Shown in pieces: positions 8,998-18,347 of a stretch of DNA of 64,000 nt. Origin of the DNA: an uncultured Tenacibaculum sp. (GTDB lineage: Bacteria; Bacteroidota; Bacteroidia; Flavobacteriales; Flavobacteriaceae); NCBI RefSeq assembly GCF_947499065.1, contig NZ_CANMMT010000002.1, positions 371,313-435,312 of the forward strand, given 5' to 3'. A program made the position numbers and the translations under genes. Below the pieces are notes generated by a model. That model did no database searches. It saw nothing but the letters and a program-made list of their open reading frames with translations, and was not told the DNA's origin. Positions within the stretch are counted from its first letter, which is position 1. Each line of letters opens with the position of its first letter.

Positions 8998-9825
8998 TTA
9001 ATACAAGTAGTTTAAGGCAATTCTGTCATTTTGGTTAAATTCACCTGAAGAGCTGCTACTAAAACATGCTAGCATTAAAGAGGTTGGGTCGTAACCAGGA
9101 GTCGTGCCTGGTATAGGTATTGCACCAACACCAGCTTGTCCTTCGTTTACATTTTGTCCACAGCTTTGTCTAGTTTGCCAATCGGTATGTCTAAAACCAA
9201 CAGAATGTCCAATTTCATGTGTAATTACATGTTCAATAACATCCAGGCTAAAATTACCTAAACCGTGAATTTCTACCCATTTATAAGGTTTTCCATTAGA
9301 AGGAAACCCTGCTGAACCTCCAGAACCTGGAGCATTTGCATCTACGTAAACAAGCATGTCTTGAGGAGAATAATTTGTGCCAAAAGTTAAGTTAAATTGA
9401 ATATCTAAGTTAAGTTCGTTGTAGTTTTCTACAGCCATCCTTAATGCTGTTTGTTCTCTTGAAGATAAACCATAACCATCATTAGCATTGTACCCCATTA
9501 TATTAATAGTAGTACCTCTGTCGACTAAATTACTAGTTCTGTAGTTTTTTCCTAAATATTGACCAACTTTTTCAAAGTTCATAATTTGCTCATGACTTAA
9601 ATATATGTCGCCTTCTACAAGATACCTATCTCTCGAAGTACCATCAGGTAAGTGTTGTTTCGATAGAGTAACATTGTTTGTGTTAATGTTGAAATCTTTT
9701 AACTTAGTTAAGATTTGTTTTGGTATTTGTGTGTCTTGATTTAAAGAAGTTTCATTATCACTACAGCTTGTTATTAAGGTTCCTACAGCTAACAATGATA
9801 AAATTTGAAGGGTGATTTTTTTCAT
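8998..9825 (-). CDS. Secreted HEIGH-type metallopeptidase lipoprotein (M57-like)
   Basis: A 275-residue predicted lipoprotein (lipobox LITSCS, Cys about 21). The extended zinc motif HEIGHSVGFRH is at residues 203-213 (H203, E204, H207, H213), the metzincin pattern HExxHxxGxxH. The whole looks like the dual-action HEIGH metallopeptidase family (M57). The upstream part (about 30-110) would be a propeptide-like region. It probably acts on protein outside the inner membrane. It lies between the AraC-type regulator and an outer-membrane protein gene, each separated by more than 100 bp, so it is probably its own transcript. Confidence 0.85.
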   Translation of the reverse strand: MKKITLQILSLLAVGTLITSCSDNETSLNQDTQIPKQILTKLKDFNINTNNVTLSKQHLPDGTSRDRYLVEGDIYLSHEQIMNFEKVGQYLGKNYRTSNLVDRGTTINIMGYNANDGYGLSSREQTALRMAVENYNELNLDIQFNLTFGTNYSPQDMLVYVDANAPGSGGSAGFPSNGKPYKWVEIHGLGNFSLDVIEHVITHEIGHSVGFRHTDWQTRQSCGQNVNEGQAGVGAIPIPGTTPGYDPTSLMLACFSSSSSGEFNQNDRIALNYLY

Positions 9826-9890
9826 TTTTTTAATTAGTTTGATTAATAATTAATTGCTAGAAATTTCTATGCGTCAAAAATGAAATATTA

Positions 9891-9936
9891 AAACCGATTA
9901 TATTTTGATTTAAATCAAAATATAATCGGTTTTTTT
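9891..9936 (-). terminator. Long perfect inverted repeat, probable terminator
   Basis: Two perfect 21-nt arms with no loop (aaaccgattatattttgattt and its complement) give a 42-bp palindrome, with T runs on both sides. It is placed to end transcription of the outer-membrane protein gene that reads leftwards. The perfection and length are unusual for a simple terminator. Confidence 0.7.
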
Positions 9937-9992
9937 GGATATATAATTGTTGTTTAGGTGTTGGTTTGAGAAATGTTTACTTTTTTAAGTGT

Positions 9993-11507
9993 TTATTTAG
10001 CACTTAAATAAGAGAAGTTATAGCTGATTCCGAAATTTAAGTAAGAACTACTTAAATTTCCTCCACGAGCTTTAACATACCCTAATCCTGCTCTTAAATT
10101 AAGTTTGTCTGTTAGTTTGTAATTAATACCAGCACTTGGTTTAACTATTAAACCTTGTCCTGTACTAATTCCACCTCCACCAGCAGCTCCTGCTAATGCT
10201 TGTAAAAATACAGATGTGGTATTATTAAAGAAAGTGTTCGATTGTACTCCTAAACCAACAATTCCTTCAGCATACGCTCCAGCATCACCAAAATTAGCAA
10301 AAGAAGTTTGACCAGCACCGTAAAAATATTTATTAAAGAAAAAGTTAACTTGTAAAGATATTTGATGCATATCTTGATTTATCCCTGTATCTCTAGCTGC
10401 ATTTATATATATATCGTGTTTTATAATTGTTTCTAATCCTTTAAGTTTTGCTGTTGAGAAACTATTCTCTTCAGATTTTATACCGTCTTTGTCAATATAA
10501 TATTTAAGCCCAAAACCTAGAGTAGAGGAGGTGAAGTGCCCGTCAGGACTCATTAAAAATCCTTTATTTATTGATCCGTAAACATTGTTAAATAATTTTT
10601 GTTCAATAGAGATGTCAGGATAAATTAAAAAACCTCCTTTGGTATCTACACCACCGCCACCTCCGGCACCAATACCGAATTTAGCTAAAATATTAGTTCT
10701 GTTTTTATTCATAGAGAAATGATAACCAGCTCCTAATAAGATGTCCATATAGCCTGCTTTGATTCCATGATAAGCCCCATCAGCCTTTACAAAAAAGAAA
10801 ATATTATCATTTAAATAAGAATTAAATTCAAAACCAGCTAAGCGTATGGTTTTTCCTTTAAGATTTCCTTTGGTAACAGAAAGGTTGTTAAGATGAACTA
10901 ATAAAGAAGCTCGGTTTCTTTTTTGATTCCATGAGGTATTGGTTAGGTTTTCTATTGAAAAAGATTGTTCTCTTTCTTTAAAGTTAGTAAAATCAAAAGA
11001 TAAAGGAATTTGTACAGCAACATTAAACTGACTGCTATTGATGTTTCCTTTATCAAAAAAGTTGATATAACTATAACCAGCAGTAGCAGAAAAATACTTG
11101 AAATCGTAACCTAAATTAAGGTGAGGTAAAATAAAAGCACCACCGCCATCTGGAGCACCAGCACCTCCACCACCACCGAAATGGAAACCAGTATCTAAAA
11201 ATAAGTTTTTTGTTATTTTTTGTTGAATACCAGCATTGATTCCTAATGTGAAAAAACCGCCTCTAATTCCGCCAACAGCTCCATAGAATCCAAGTCCTGC
11301 ATAGCTCCAATCATTAAGTTTTAAATTATAATGAAGCCCTGTAAAATCCATGTTTTCTTCATTTTCAGGCATTTTTATAGATAAAAAATCTAATTGTCCA
11401 AAACCTTTTTGGGTTTCTTTAGCTGGTATGTTAGTTTGAGCATAAAAAAAATGAACACTCATTATTAAACCTAATATGAGTGCTCTTTTACTAATTTTAT
11501 TTAGCAT
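9993..11507 (-). CDS. Outer-membrane beta-barrel-like protein, unknown function
   Basis: A 504-residue protein with a Sec signal (MLNKISKRALILGLIMSVHFFYAQ). The body is made of alternating aromatic and polar strands with Gly-rich turns (GGGGGAGAPDGGG, GAGGGGGVDTKGG, GAAGGGGIS), and it ends in NFGISYNFSYLSAK, an aromatic-rich terminal strand as in outer-membrane barrels. Three similar blocks, each with a Gly-rich loop followed by a strand pair, suggest internal duplication. The next gene upstream on the same strand (a SPOR protein) is only 15 bp away, so they probably form one unit. I do not recognise a named family; barrel topology is inferred from sequence texture. Confidence 0.6.
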   Translation of the reverse strand: MLNKISKRALILGLIMSVHFFYAQTNIPAKETQKGFGQLDFLSIKMPENEENMDFTGLHYNLKLNDWSYAGLGFYGAVGGIRGGFFTLGINAGIQQKITKNLFLDTGFHFGGGGGAGAPDGGGAFILPHLNLGYDFKYFSATAGYSYINFFDKGNINSSQFNVAVQIPLSFDFTNFKEREQSFSIENLTNTSWNQKRNRASLLVHLNNLSVTKGNLKGKTIRLAGFEFNSYLNDNIFFFVKADGAYHGIKAGYMDILLGAGYHFSMNKNRTNILAKFGIGAGGGGGVDTKGGFLIYPDISIEQKLFNNVYGSINKGFLMSPDGHFTSSTLGFGLKYYIDKDGIKSEENSFSTAKLKGLETIIKHDIYINAARDTGINQDMHQISLQVNFFFNKYFYGAGQTSFANFGDAGAYAEGIVGLGVQSNTFFNNTTSVFLQALAGAAGGGGISTGQGLIVKPSAGINYKLTDKLNLRAGLGYVKARGGNLSSSYLNFGISYNFSYLSAK

Positions 11508-11522
11508 TAAATATGTTTTGTT

Positions 11523-12191
11523 TTAATTGTGTATTTTTTGACGTTTTCCGTTTATGTATGAAGCTACAAATGCATCATCAAATCCAACTTTTACTAGTTC
11601 TCTTTGTAGTTTTTTAGCTTCTTTTAAAGTAGAAAATAAACCTATAGAATATTTAAAATATCCATCAGAACTTGTTACTGTAGAAGGAATTGTTTTTGAA
11701 GATAATAGCGGGTGATTTCTTTTAGAAAAAACACCTATTTGTACTGAATATATAGTTTTTCCAGAAGTCTTTTTTGATACATCAGAAGCAGCTTTGCTAA
11801 TGTCTAAAGAACTGTTACTAGTAGATTCATCATTATTGGTATTAACTGCATCTCCAGATTTAGCTTGAGCTCTAGCTTTTCTTTTAGCTCTAGCTTGTGC
11901 TCTTTTAACACTGTCTAATACTCTAAGAGCTTCATTTTTCTTTATAGTAGCTATTTCGTCAGTAGAAGAAAAAGAGCTACCACCATTGTTAGTGTAAAAA
12001 TAATAAGTGGCTGCTAAAGAAGCTCCTAATAAAAGGCCTAAGACGATAGGAATAACTTTAGACTTCTTTTTAAAAGAGTCATATTCTTCTTGAACTTGGC
12101 TTAATTCATTTTCAGCTTCTTCTCTTTTTAATTTTGAATTGTCTAAGTCTTCTTGCATTAACTTAAACTTTTCTTCTTCTATAAAAGGCAT
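11523..12191 (-). CDS. Membrane-anchored SPOR-domain protein
   Basis: A 222-residue protein: an N-terminal coiled coil of about 45 residues (EEEKFKLMQEDLDNSKLKRE...), one transmembrane helix (about 47-67, VIPIVLGLLLGASLAATYYFY), a charged Ala/Arg/Lys linker, and a C-terminal SPOR-like domain (about 145-222; YSVQIGVFSKRNHP...KYSIGLFSTLKEAKKL). SPOR domains bind peptidoglycan lacking stem peptides and are common at division sites. Its place directly upstream of the outer-membrane protein gene suggests a joint envelope role. The partner is inferred from operon position. Confidence 0.75.
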   Translation of the reverse strand: MPFIEEEKFKLMQEDLDNSKLKREEAENELSQVQEEYDSFKKKSKVIPIVLGLLLGASLAATYYFYTNNGGSSFSSTDEIATIKKNEALRVLDSVKRAQARAKRKARAQAKSGDAVNTNNDESTSNSSLDISKAASDVSKKTSGKTIYSVQIGVFSKRNHPLLSSKTIPSTVTSSDGYFKYSIGLFSTLKEAKKLQRELVKVGFDDAFVASYINGKRQKIHN

Positions 12192-12245
12192 AATTGGTGG
12201 TTAATTAATGTTAAATTATTTTACTAAAATACAAATCTTTTTTAA

Positions 12246-14540
12246 TTAGCCTTTTTCAACAGTTATTATTACTGTTTTAGAGGCTGGAGTATGACTAATT
12301 CTAGCTTTACTTTGTATTGGAACTAAAACATTTGCTTCAGGAAAATACGTAGCTGTACACTGTCTTGGTATGCTATATGGTATGACTAAAAATCCATTTG
12401 CAATTCTTCTTTCTCCTTTAAAATGACTTACTAAGTTTACTTTGTCAAGTTTAGATAAACCTTGGTTTTTCATATCATCTGGATTCATAAAAATAACTCT
12501 ACGCTCATTTAAAACACCTCTATAGCGGTCGTTTAATCCATAAATAGTGGTGTTGTATTGGTCATGAGTACGAATAGTCATTAACATAAATTGATTGCTA
12601 TCTAAAGCTACATCTGATGGTAAGTTTAAAGTAAAGTTAGCTTTCCCTGTTGCTGTAGGAGTAAAGTTATTATCTCTTGCGTTGTTTGGAAGATAAAATC
12701 CACCTTTATTTCTTACTCGTTTATTATAATTGTTAAAACCAGGGATGGTGGCTTCTATTTTATTTCGAATTAAATCATAGTTAGTAACTAATGATTTCCA
12801 TTCAGTAGTAGATTTTTTTAAAGTAGCTTCGGCAATTCCTGCTACAATAGCTGGTTCGCTAAGTAATTCTGAAGATGATGGTGATAAATGACCATTAGAT
12901 TTGTGTACAACTCCCATAGAATTTTCTACAGAAACAAATTGCTCTCCACTAGCTTGAATATCCTTTTCAGATCGTCCTAAACAAGGAAGTATTAAGGCTT
13001 GTTTTCCATGGACTAAGTGACTTCTATTTAGTTTTGTTGAAACTTGAACGGTTAAATTACAATTTCTCAACGCTTCAGCTGTGTATTCAGTATCTGGTGT
13101 AGCTGAAATAAAGTTACCACCCATACCAATGAATACCTTAGCTTCTTTTTTATGCATAGCTTCAATAGCTGCAACTACATCGTAACCATGTTTGCGAGGA
13201 GCTTTGAAATTAAATTCTTTTTCTAAGTTATCTAAAAACGAATCTTTTGGTTTTTCCCAAATTCCCATGGTTCTATCTCCTTGTACATTGGAATGCCCAC
13301 GAACAGGACAGGTACCAGCTCCTTTTTTACCAATACTACCTTTTAAAAGAAGTAAATTAACTAACTCTCTAATGTTGTCTACAGCATTTTTATGTTGAGT
13401 TAATCCCATTGCCCAACAGATTATAATCTTGTCGTTATTTATAATTAACTCTGTAGCTTCTTTAATGGTTTCAATAGGTAAGCCTGTTTGAGGTAGTAAC
13501 TCTTCTATTGTGTAGTTGTCTAAATCATTTAAAAATTCATCTACACCATGCGTTTTTTCTTTTATAAATTGATGATTGAAAACAGTGTTTGGTTCTTTGT
13601 TTTCCTTTTCTTTCATCAATTTTAAGATGATTTTCAATAAAGCTACATCTCCATTTATTTTTACTTGAAGAAATAAATCGGTTAATTTGTCACCAGAGCC
13701 TAACCATTTTAAAGGGTTTTGAGGATCAACATAATTCATTAATCCAACTTCAGGTAATGGATTAATAGTCATTATTTTTCCACCATTTTTTTTGGTATCT
13801 CTTAACGCTGTAAGCATTCTTGGGTGATTGGTCCCTGGGTTTTGACCCATTACAATAACTAAATCTGCATGATTAAAATCGTCTAAAGTTACAGACCCTT
13901 TACCAATTCCAAGTGTTTCAGATAGAGCACTTCCGCTACTTTCGTGGCACATATTAGAGCAATCTGGTAGGTTATTTGTACCAAATTGGCGAACAAATAA
14001 TTGATATAAGTAAGCAGCTTCATTGCTAGTTCTTCCAGAAGTGTAAAATATAGCTTCATCTGGAGAGCTTAAGCTATTTAATTCTTTGCCTATAAGGTTA
14101 AAAGCTTCTTCCCAAGATATCTCTTCATAATTATTTGATCCTTCTCGCAAAATCATAGGGTGCGTAATACGACCACTTTTTCCAATTTTATAATCAGACC
14201 ATTCAGACATTTCTTGAACAGAATGTGTAGCAAAGAATAGGGGAGATACCCTATTTTTTGTAGCCTCTTCAGCAACTGCTTTAGCTCCATTTTCACAGTA
14301 TTCTGCAAGAAAAGCTCTCTTTTCATCTGGGTCTGGCCATGCGCAACCTGGACAATCAAAACCATTTATTTGGTTAAGATTTTGAAGCAAGCCAATTCCC
14401 TTACTAACTCCTGTTTCTGAAAAAACATGATTTAAAGCAGATTTTATTGCTTTGGTTCCAACTGCTTTTTTAGGAATATCAATTAGTTTGATTCCTGTTA
14501 GCTCTTCTGGTGGTTGAGCGTGTGTTTTTTTATCACTCAT
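12246..14540 (-). CDS. FdhF/YdeP-family molybdopterin oxidoreductase
   Basis: A 764-residue member of the molybdopterin oxidoreductase superfamily, closest in shape to the YdeP group. C63 and C66 in FDCPGCAWPDP mark the N-terminal Fe-S/YdeP motif. Later motifs fit bis-MGD binding (YTSGRTSNEAAYLYQLF, MGQNPGTNHPRML, GSIGKKGAGTCPVRGHSNVQG). The C-terminal domain (about 630-764) is the molybdopterin dinucleotide-binding fold. YdeP-like proteins are formate-dehydrogenase-like with uncertain substrates; acid resistance has been linked to the E. coli protein. It overlaps fdhD by 8 bp, and fdhD encodes the factor that activates such enzymes. A possible Moco-binding leader precedes the pair. Confidence 0.88.
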   Translation of the reverse strand: MSDKKTHAQPPEELTGIKLIDIPKKAVGTKAIKSALNHVFSETGVSKGIGLLQNLNQINGFDCPGCAWPDPDEKRAFLAEYCENGAKAVAEEATKNRVSPLFFATHSVQEMSEWSDYKIGKSGRITHPMILREGSNNYEEISWEEAFNLIGKELNSLSSPDEAIFYTSGRTSNEAAYLYQLFVRQFGTNNLPDCSNMCHESSGSALSETLGIGKGSVTLDDFNHADLVIVMGQNPGTNHPRMLTALRDTKKNGGKIMTINPLPEVGLMNYVDPQNPLKWLGSGDKLTDLFLQVKINGDVALLKIILKLMKEKENKEPNTVFNHQFIKEKTHGVDEFLNDLDNYTIEELLPQTGLPIETIKEATELIINNDKIIICWAMGLTQHKNAVDNIRELVNLLLLKGSIGKKGAGTCPVRGHSNVQGDRTMGIWEKPKDSFLDNLEKEFNFKAPRKHGYDVVAAIEAMHKKEAKVFIGMGGNFISATPDTEYTAEALRNCNLTVQVSTKLNRSHLVHGKQALILPCLGRSEKDIQASGEQFVSVENSMGVVHKSNGHLSPSSSELLSEPAIVAGIAEATLKKSTTEWKSLVTNYDLIRNKIEATIPGFNNYNKRVRNKGGFYLPNNARDNNFTPTATGKANFTLNLPSDVALDSNQFMLMTIRTHDQYNTTIYGLNDRYRGVLNERRVIFMNPDDMKNQGLSKLDKVNLVSHFKGERRIANGFLVIPYSIPRQCTATYFPEANVLVPIQSKARISHTPASKTVIITVEKG

Positions 14541-15333
14541 AATTTATATATTGAGGATTAGAATATATTGTCATTTTATTATTTCGGCTAAAACCGATTA
14601 AGCAAATACCAAATTCCTTAGCAAAATCTACTGCTAAAGATGAGCAAGCTGAAACAGCAATTATTATAGGTATTTTTGCTAGAAAAGCTTTGGAAACTAT
14701 TTCGTAAGAAACACGTCCGCTTACTAGCATGTAATTGGTCGATTTTAAAAGATTTTTATTTAATAAATCACCAATACATTTATCTACTGCATTATGTCTA
14801 CCTATGTCTTCCTTTATGGTTAAAAGGTTTTGTTTTCTGTCAAAAAGTGCACAGGCATGACTACCACCTGTAACTGAAAATAATTCTTGCATACTGTTCA
14901 TTTTCAAATACATAGAATCTTTTATATGAAGTGATTCTTTATGTTTTTCAGTAAGTGGTTTATCTTCTGTTTTTAAATCTTTTATTTCTTTTTTTCCACA
15001 AATTCCACAGGATGAAACAGAAAGCAAAGTGCGTTTGTTTAAGTATCCTTTACCTAGCTTTTCTTTTGGGATAAAAACATTTAAAATTGATGAATAATCT
15101 TTGTTTTCTTCAATCGTTTCTATTTTTAAATCTGAAGTTTTTTTGTAAATATCTTCAGCATACAATAAACCTCTAATAAGTTCTTTATCATCTCCAGGAG
15201 TTCTCATAACAACAGTATAAGATTCTGAATTAATGTTTATCTGAAGAGGAGCTTCAATAACAAGACTATCTTCAATTTCAGATACTTGATTGTTGGATAA
15301 TTTTATGGATTGATAGGTACTTGCTTGTTTCAT
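14533..15333 (-). CDS. fdhD: Formate dehydrogenase accessory sulfurtransferase FdhD
   Basis: A 266-residue FdhD protein, which passes sulfur from a cysteine desulfurase to the molybdenum cofactor of formate-dehydrogenase-like enzymes. The functional CxxC is at C109-C112 (SSCGICGKK). Other family blocks are MRTPGDDKELIRGLLYAED, GGSHACALFD, EDIGRHNAVDK and SGRVSYEIVSKA. The length is normal. It is first in a two-gene unit with the YdeP-like oxidoreductase (8-bp overlap), a common pairing. The preceding 160 bp hold a structured leader. Cytosolic. Confidence 0.96.
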   Translation of the reverse strand: MKQASTYQSIKLSNNQVSEIEDSLVIEAPLQININSESYTVVMRTPGDDKELIRGLLYAEDIYKKTSDLKIETIEENKDYSSILNVFIPKEKLGKGYLNKRTLLSVSSCGICGKKEIKDLKTEDKPLTEKHKESLHIKDSMYLKMNSMQELFSVTGGSHACALFDRKQNLLTIKEDIGRHNAVDKCIGDLLNKNLLKSTNYMLVSGRVSYEIVSKAFLAKIPIIIAVSACSSLAVDFAKEFGICLIGFSRNNKMTIYSNPQYINYE

Positions 15334-15367
15334 GCTGTAAACAAATGTACTTAAAAGTAAGTGAATT

Positions 15368-15465
15368 GAAAAGCCTTGTTTGAGGCCAAGGCCTTTCGGT
15401 ATGTTTTATCACCCCTTAATAAACAAAACACACCCAGATAGGGTAACCTTCTTTAATGCACAACG
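15368..15465 (-). promoter_or_regulatory. Candidate Moco (molybdenum cofactor) riboswitch leader
   Basis: On the minus strand, 30-130 bases upstream of fdhD, the RNA can fold into several helices: ACCC-UAUCU-GGGU, a UGUUUU/AAAACA helix closing over UUAAGGGGUGAU, a short CC-GAAA-GG tetraloop hairpin, and GCCUUG/CAAGGC followed by UUUU. The order GGGUGAU, then CCGAAAGG, then CCUUGG resembles the Moco RNA motif as I remember it, and the downstream genes are a Moco enzyme and its activator, which is where such RNAs occur. The last helix with its U run could act as a terminator or sequester the start. I could not run a covariance model. Confidence 0.5.
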
Positions 15466-15496
15466 AAAAAAAGAAAAATATATTGTAATAGTTTGA

Positions 15497-16675
15497 TTAC
15501 TCTTTGCTACAATCTACTATAATTAGTTCGTTGTTAAGGTTTTTTGTGAAAAATAGATAGGTGTCACCACCATCTTTAATTTTAGTTTCTAATCGTATTT
15601 GAGCTACTGTTTTAGGGAAATTTCTAGTGGTGATATTAGCTTTTTCTGTTTTTATAAATTTTTTGACTTTCTTTTTATTGTAAGGGTAAATATTATTTAT
15701 TTTAAATATTCTACCAGGGAAATTTTCTACTAATTCTTCAGAAGTATATAGGTGAGAATGTTGTTGTAGTTTATTAATTTTTAATTGATAAGAAACCTCT
15801 GTAAATCCTCCAGATTTCAAAATTGAAGCGTTTGGCTCATATAGGTAATTCTGTGGTAAAGAATAGGTTTCTGTAGATTGGTTTTTAAAAACAAAATTAA
15901 AATATTGAATACTGTTATTCAGTATGTTATGTGTTTTTATTTGAATTGATTCTTTATGGTTTTTTTCTAATAGGAATAATAATTCTTTTACTTCATTTTT
16001 TAGTGAAATAATATGAATTTCTTTTACAAATTTTAATTCATTAATAGTAGATGTAATGTCTAATATTGGTGAATTTTTAATGAGTATTTTATTGGCTTTT
16101 GTAAATAAGAAATCAATGTTTTCTGGGACATTAGGAAGGCAATCTTTAAGTAAAAACACTTTTCCTTTTATGTCATGTCTTCTAGAAGGATCAATATAAA
16201 TACAGTCTAGTTTTTCATTAAACTGTTTTAAAAAATCAATTCCATTTTGAGCTATAGTTTGAATATTTGTAATACCTAGTTTTTCATAATTGTATTTAAC
16301 TATTGCAGATAATTGTTCATTAATTTCGCAATGAACAACCTTTTTAAAATTTTTAGAAAAAGCTAAGCAATCGACTCCAAAACCACCAGTAAGGTCAATT
16401 ATAGTATCTCCAGAAATCAATTTAGATTTATACTCGGCAGTTATTTCAGATGATGTTTGTTCTATACTTAACTTTTCGGGGTAATAGATGTTCTGCGTAT
16501 TAAACCAAGTAGGTAATTTCTTTTCAGATTTTTGTTTAGCTACAATCTGATTAGCTAATTCTTGGATAGTAATATTATTAAAAGGACTTCCTTTTAAAAT
16601 CAGTTTATTAATATCAGCTTTTAAATTCTGTTGGATGTATAATTGAACATCTGGTTGTAAAATAGCTTTGTTCAC
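15497..16675 (-). CDS. Class I SAM methyltransferase with THUMP-like domain
   Basis: A 392-residue predicted methyltransferase. The SAM-binding motif DLTGGFGVDCLAFS is at about residues 94-107, followed by an acidic ribose-binding position (VVHCEINEQ) and a catalytic-region motif YIDPSRRHD. The C-terminal part (about 290-392) matches the THUMP-like domain found at the end of this Bacteroidota family and ends in a basic, RNA-binding-like stretch (YPYNKKKVKKFIKTEKANITTRNFP). It probably acts on RNA, but the substrate is not established. A single gene, with the fdhD leader downstream of its stop. Confidence 0.8.
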   Translation of the reverse strand: MNKAILQPDVQLYIQQNLKADINKLILKGSPFNNITIQELANQIVAKQKSEKKLPTWFNTQNIYYPEKLSIEQTSSEITAEYKSKLISGDTIIDLTGGFGVDCLAFSKNFKKVVHCEINEQLSAIVKYNYEKLGITNIQTIAQNGIDFLKQFNEKLDCIYIDPSRRHDIKGKVFLLKDCLPNVPENIDFLFTKANKILIKNSPILDITSTINELKFVKEIHIISLKNEVKELLFLLEKNHKESIQIKTHNILNNSIQYFNFVFKNQSTETYSLPQNYLYEPNASILKSGGFTEVSYQLKINKLQQHSHLYTSEELVENFPGRIFKINNIYPYNKKKVKKFIKTEKANITTRNFPKTVAQIRLETKIKDGGDTYLFFTKNLNNELIIVDCSKE

Positions 16676-16736
16676 TGTAAAATAAAAATCTTATAGTATT
16701 ACTAATATTTTTGAAGCTCCATAATGATAAAAAAGG

Positions 16737-17423
16737 TTAGTTATATCCTTTTACATCTCCCATGTCTAATGTTCCAATTGAAAGTTCATGTTTGGTAGGT
16801 AAAATAGCTCCAGATTGTGTGGTTATCCAATTGTTCCAAGAGGCTTCCATACCTCCTGTAGGTATAATAGATACCCACATTTTATATGCAATGGGTTTGT
16901 AGTTATCGTCTAAAATCCATAAATAAGAATCACCAGGGGTTGACCCTCCAGTTGTATATGTAATCATAAGAGCATCCTTATTTTCGTGTTGTACTATTTT
17001 ACGCTCTATACCATCTTCAAAAACTTTATAAGGTGCAACTAACCAAAAACTATCATTATTAAAATAATCGATAGCCTTTTTTAACGTTTTTGGAGCGTCA
17101 ACTTGTTTGCTGTCGATGAATACACTACTGTTTTCTTGGTTTTTTGTGTGTAAAACCACTCTATTGTTATCCCAAGAAACTTCAACAATATTGTTTTGCT
17201 TGTCCCATTTATAAAAATGTTTACCTCTAAAACTCCATTCTAAAAAACGAGTATTTTTATATGCTTCATAGTTTAATGCTTTTAGCATTTTATTGGCTAA
17301 AACATCAGCTTCTTTGTTGCTTTTTCCTTCAGGTAAACCTTCATTGTTTACGTAGTAAAAAATAGTAAGTCCAATAATTAAAAGTAAAATTATTGCTCCG
17401 AAAATTTTAAAAAACTTTTTCAT
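16737..17423 (-). CDS. Conserved hypothetical protein, one N-terminal membrane helix
   Basis: A 228-residue protein with an N-terminal hydrophobic segment (about 6-26, IFGAIILLLIIGLTIFYYV), either a signal anchor or an uncleaved signal. The rest is soluble, Trp-rich and beta-like (FLEWSFRGKHFYKWD, VEVSWDNNRVVLH, SYLWILDDNYKPIAYKMWV), faintly reminiscent of LolA/LppX-type outer-membrane lipid carriers, though I would not assign that. Two bases separate it from the ATP-grasp gene upstream on the same strand, so the pair is probably co-transcribed. Function unknown. Confidence 0.6.
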   Translation of the reverse strand: MKKFFKIFGAIILLLIIGLTIFYYVNNEGLPEGKSNKEADVLANKMLKALNYEAYKNTRFLEWSFRGKHFYKWDKQNNIVEVSWDNNRVVLHTKNQENSSVFIDSKQVDAPKTLKKAIDYFNNDSFWLVAPYKVFEDGIERKIVQHENKDALMITYTTGGSTPGDSYLWILDDNYKPIAYKMWVSIIPTGGMEASWNNWITTQSGAILPTKHELSIGTLDMGDVKGYN

Positions 17424-17425
17424 GT

Positions 17426-18325
17426 TTAACTTAGTAGTTGTTTAATTCCTTCTGCTAGTTTGTTTGCTGCTTCTGGTTGTTTTCTAAACCATAATTCTGG
17501 TTCTACAAGCTCTAATTCAGCGATAGCTAATTTACCATTATTATCTGTAAAAATATCTACTCTAGCATAAATAGGTTCTTCTTTGCAGGCTTTTATAGCT
17601 TTTTCAGCAAAATTGATTTCTTCCTGAGTTGGTATGTAGTTTTCGATAGTACCTCCAAAGTCGTCTTGTACTCGAAAATCTCCTTTTTTTGCTGTCTTTA
17701 AAATAGCATGTGTAAACTTTCCATTAATTACTACAAGGGAAATTTCTCCTTTATCAACTATATTTTGTTGGAAAGGTTGAAGTATCATTGCCTCTTCTTT
17801 TATTAATTGAGAAAATGTTTCTTCGTATTGTTCTATGTTTTTTGAATTAATTTTATAAGTGTGTCTTCCACCACCAGAAACACATGGTTTTAAAACAAAT
17901 TCCGATAAATTAAATTGTGTAGCTAGATTTTTTAGGTTTTTAGTTTCACCTATTTCTATAAAGTAAGATTCGCATATATGAACTCCTTGCTTTTGTAAAT
18001 CTAGCAAGTAATGCTTGTCGATATTCCATCTAATGATATTTTCAGAGTTTAATAAGGTAGTTTGTTTACTAACTTTATTTAACCAACTTGAAAATTCTTG
18101 AAAGTGTTTATGGTAATCCCAAGTAGATCTAAACAGTATATATTTAGTTTGAGACCAATCAAATTTTTTATCATTCCAAGGTAACCGAAGTACTTTTAAA
18201 TTAAGTTTTTCTAAAGCAATTTTAATGTAGTTGTCTTCGTTAAGCACATTTTTTACGATGTTGTTATTTTCAACAGGTTTTAAGTGTTCATTGTCTGTAA
18301 GAATAACAACATCGTAAGTTTTCAT
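17426..18325 (-). CDS. ATP-grasp domain protein (RimK/DcsG-like ligase)
   Basis: A 299-residue ATP-grasp enzyme. The fold joins a carboxylate, through an acyl phosphate, to an amine or thiol. Visible elements: LFRSTWDYHKH in the N-terminal domain (a motif of DcsG-like ATP-grasp proteins), the nucleotide-binding FVLKPCVSGGGRHTYKI, MILQPFQQNI, and the metal-binding YARVDIFTDNNGKLAIAELELVEPELWF. A longer reading from 18406 would overlap the end of the preceding gene and add an unsuitable hydrophobic tail, so the ATG at 18325 (MKTYDVVILTDNE) is chosen. The substrate is unknown. Confidence 0.82.
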   Translation of the reverse strand: MKTYDVVILTDNEHLKPVENNNIVKNVLNEDNYIKIALEKLNLKVLRLPWNDKKFDWSQTKYILFRSTWDYHKHFQEFSSWLNKVSKQTTLLNSENIIRWNIDKHYLLDLQKQGVHICESYFIEIGETKNLKNLATQFNLSEFVLKPCVSGGGRHTYKINSKNIEQYEETFSQLIKEEAMILQPFQQNIVDKGEISLVVINGKFTHAILKTAKKGDFRVQDDFGGTIENYIPTQEEINFAEKAIKACKEEPIYARVDIFTDNNGKLAIAELELVEPELWFRKQPEAANKLAEGIKQLLS

Positions 18326-18347
18326 AATGCTAAATGATTTTATAAAA

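Noticed and set aside
11540..12190. Treating the SPOR gene as a division protein FtsN
   Set aside because: The topology is similar, but no FtsN-specific motifs are visible and it pairs with an outer-membrane protein gene rather than division genes.
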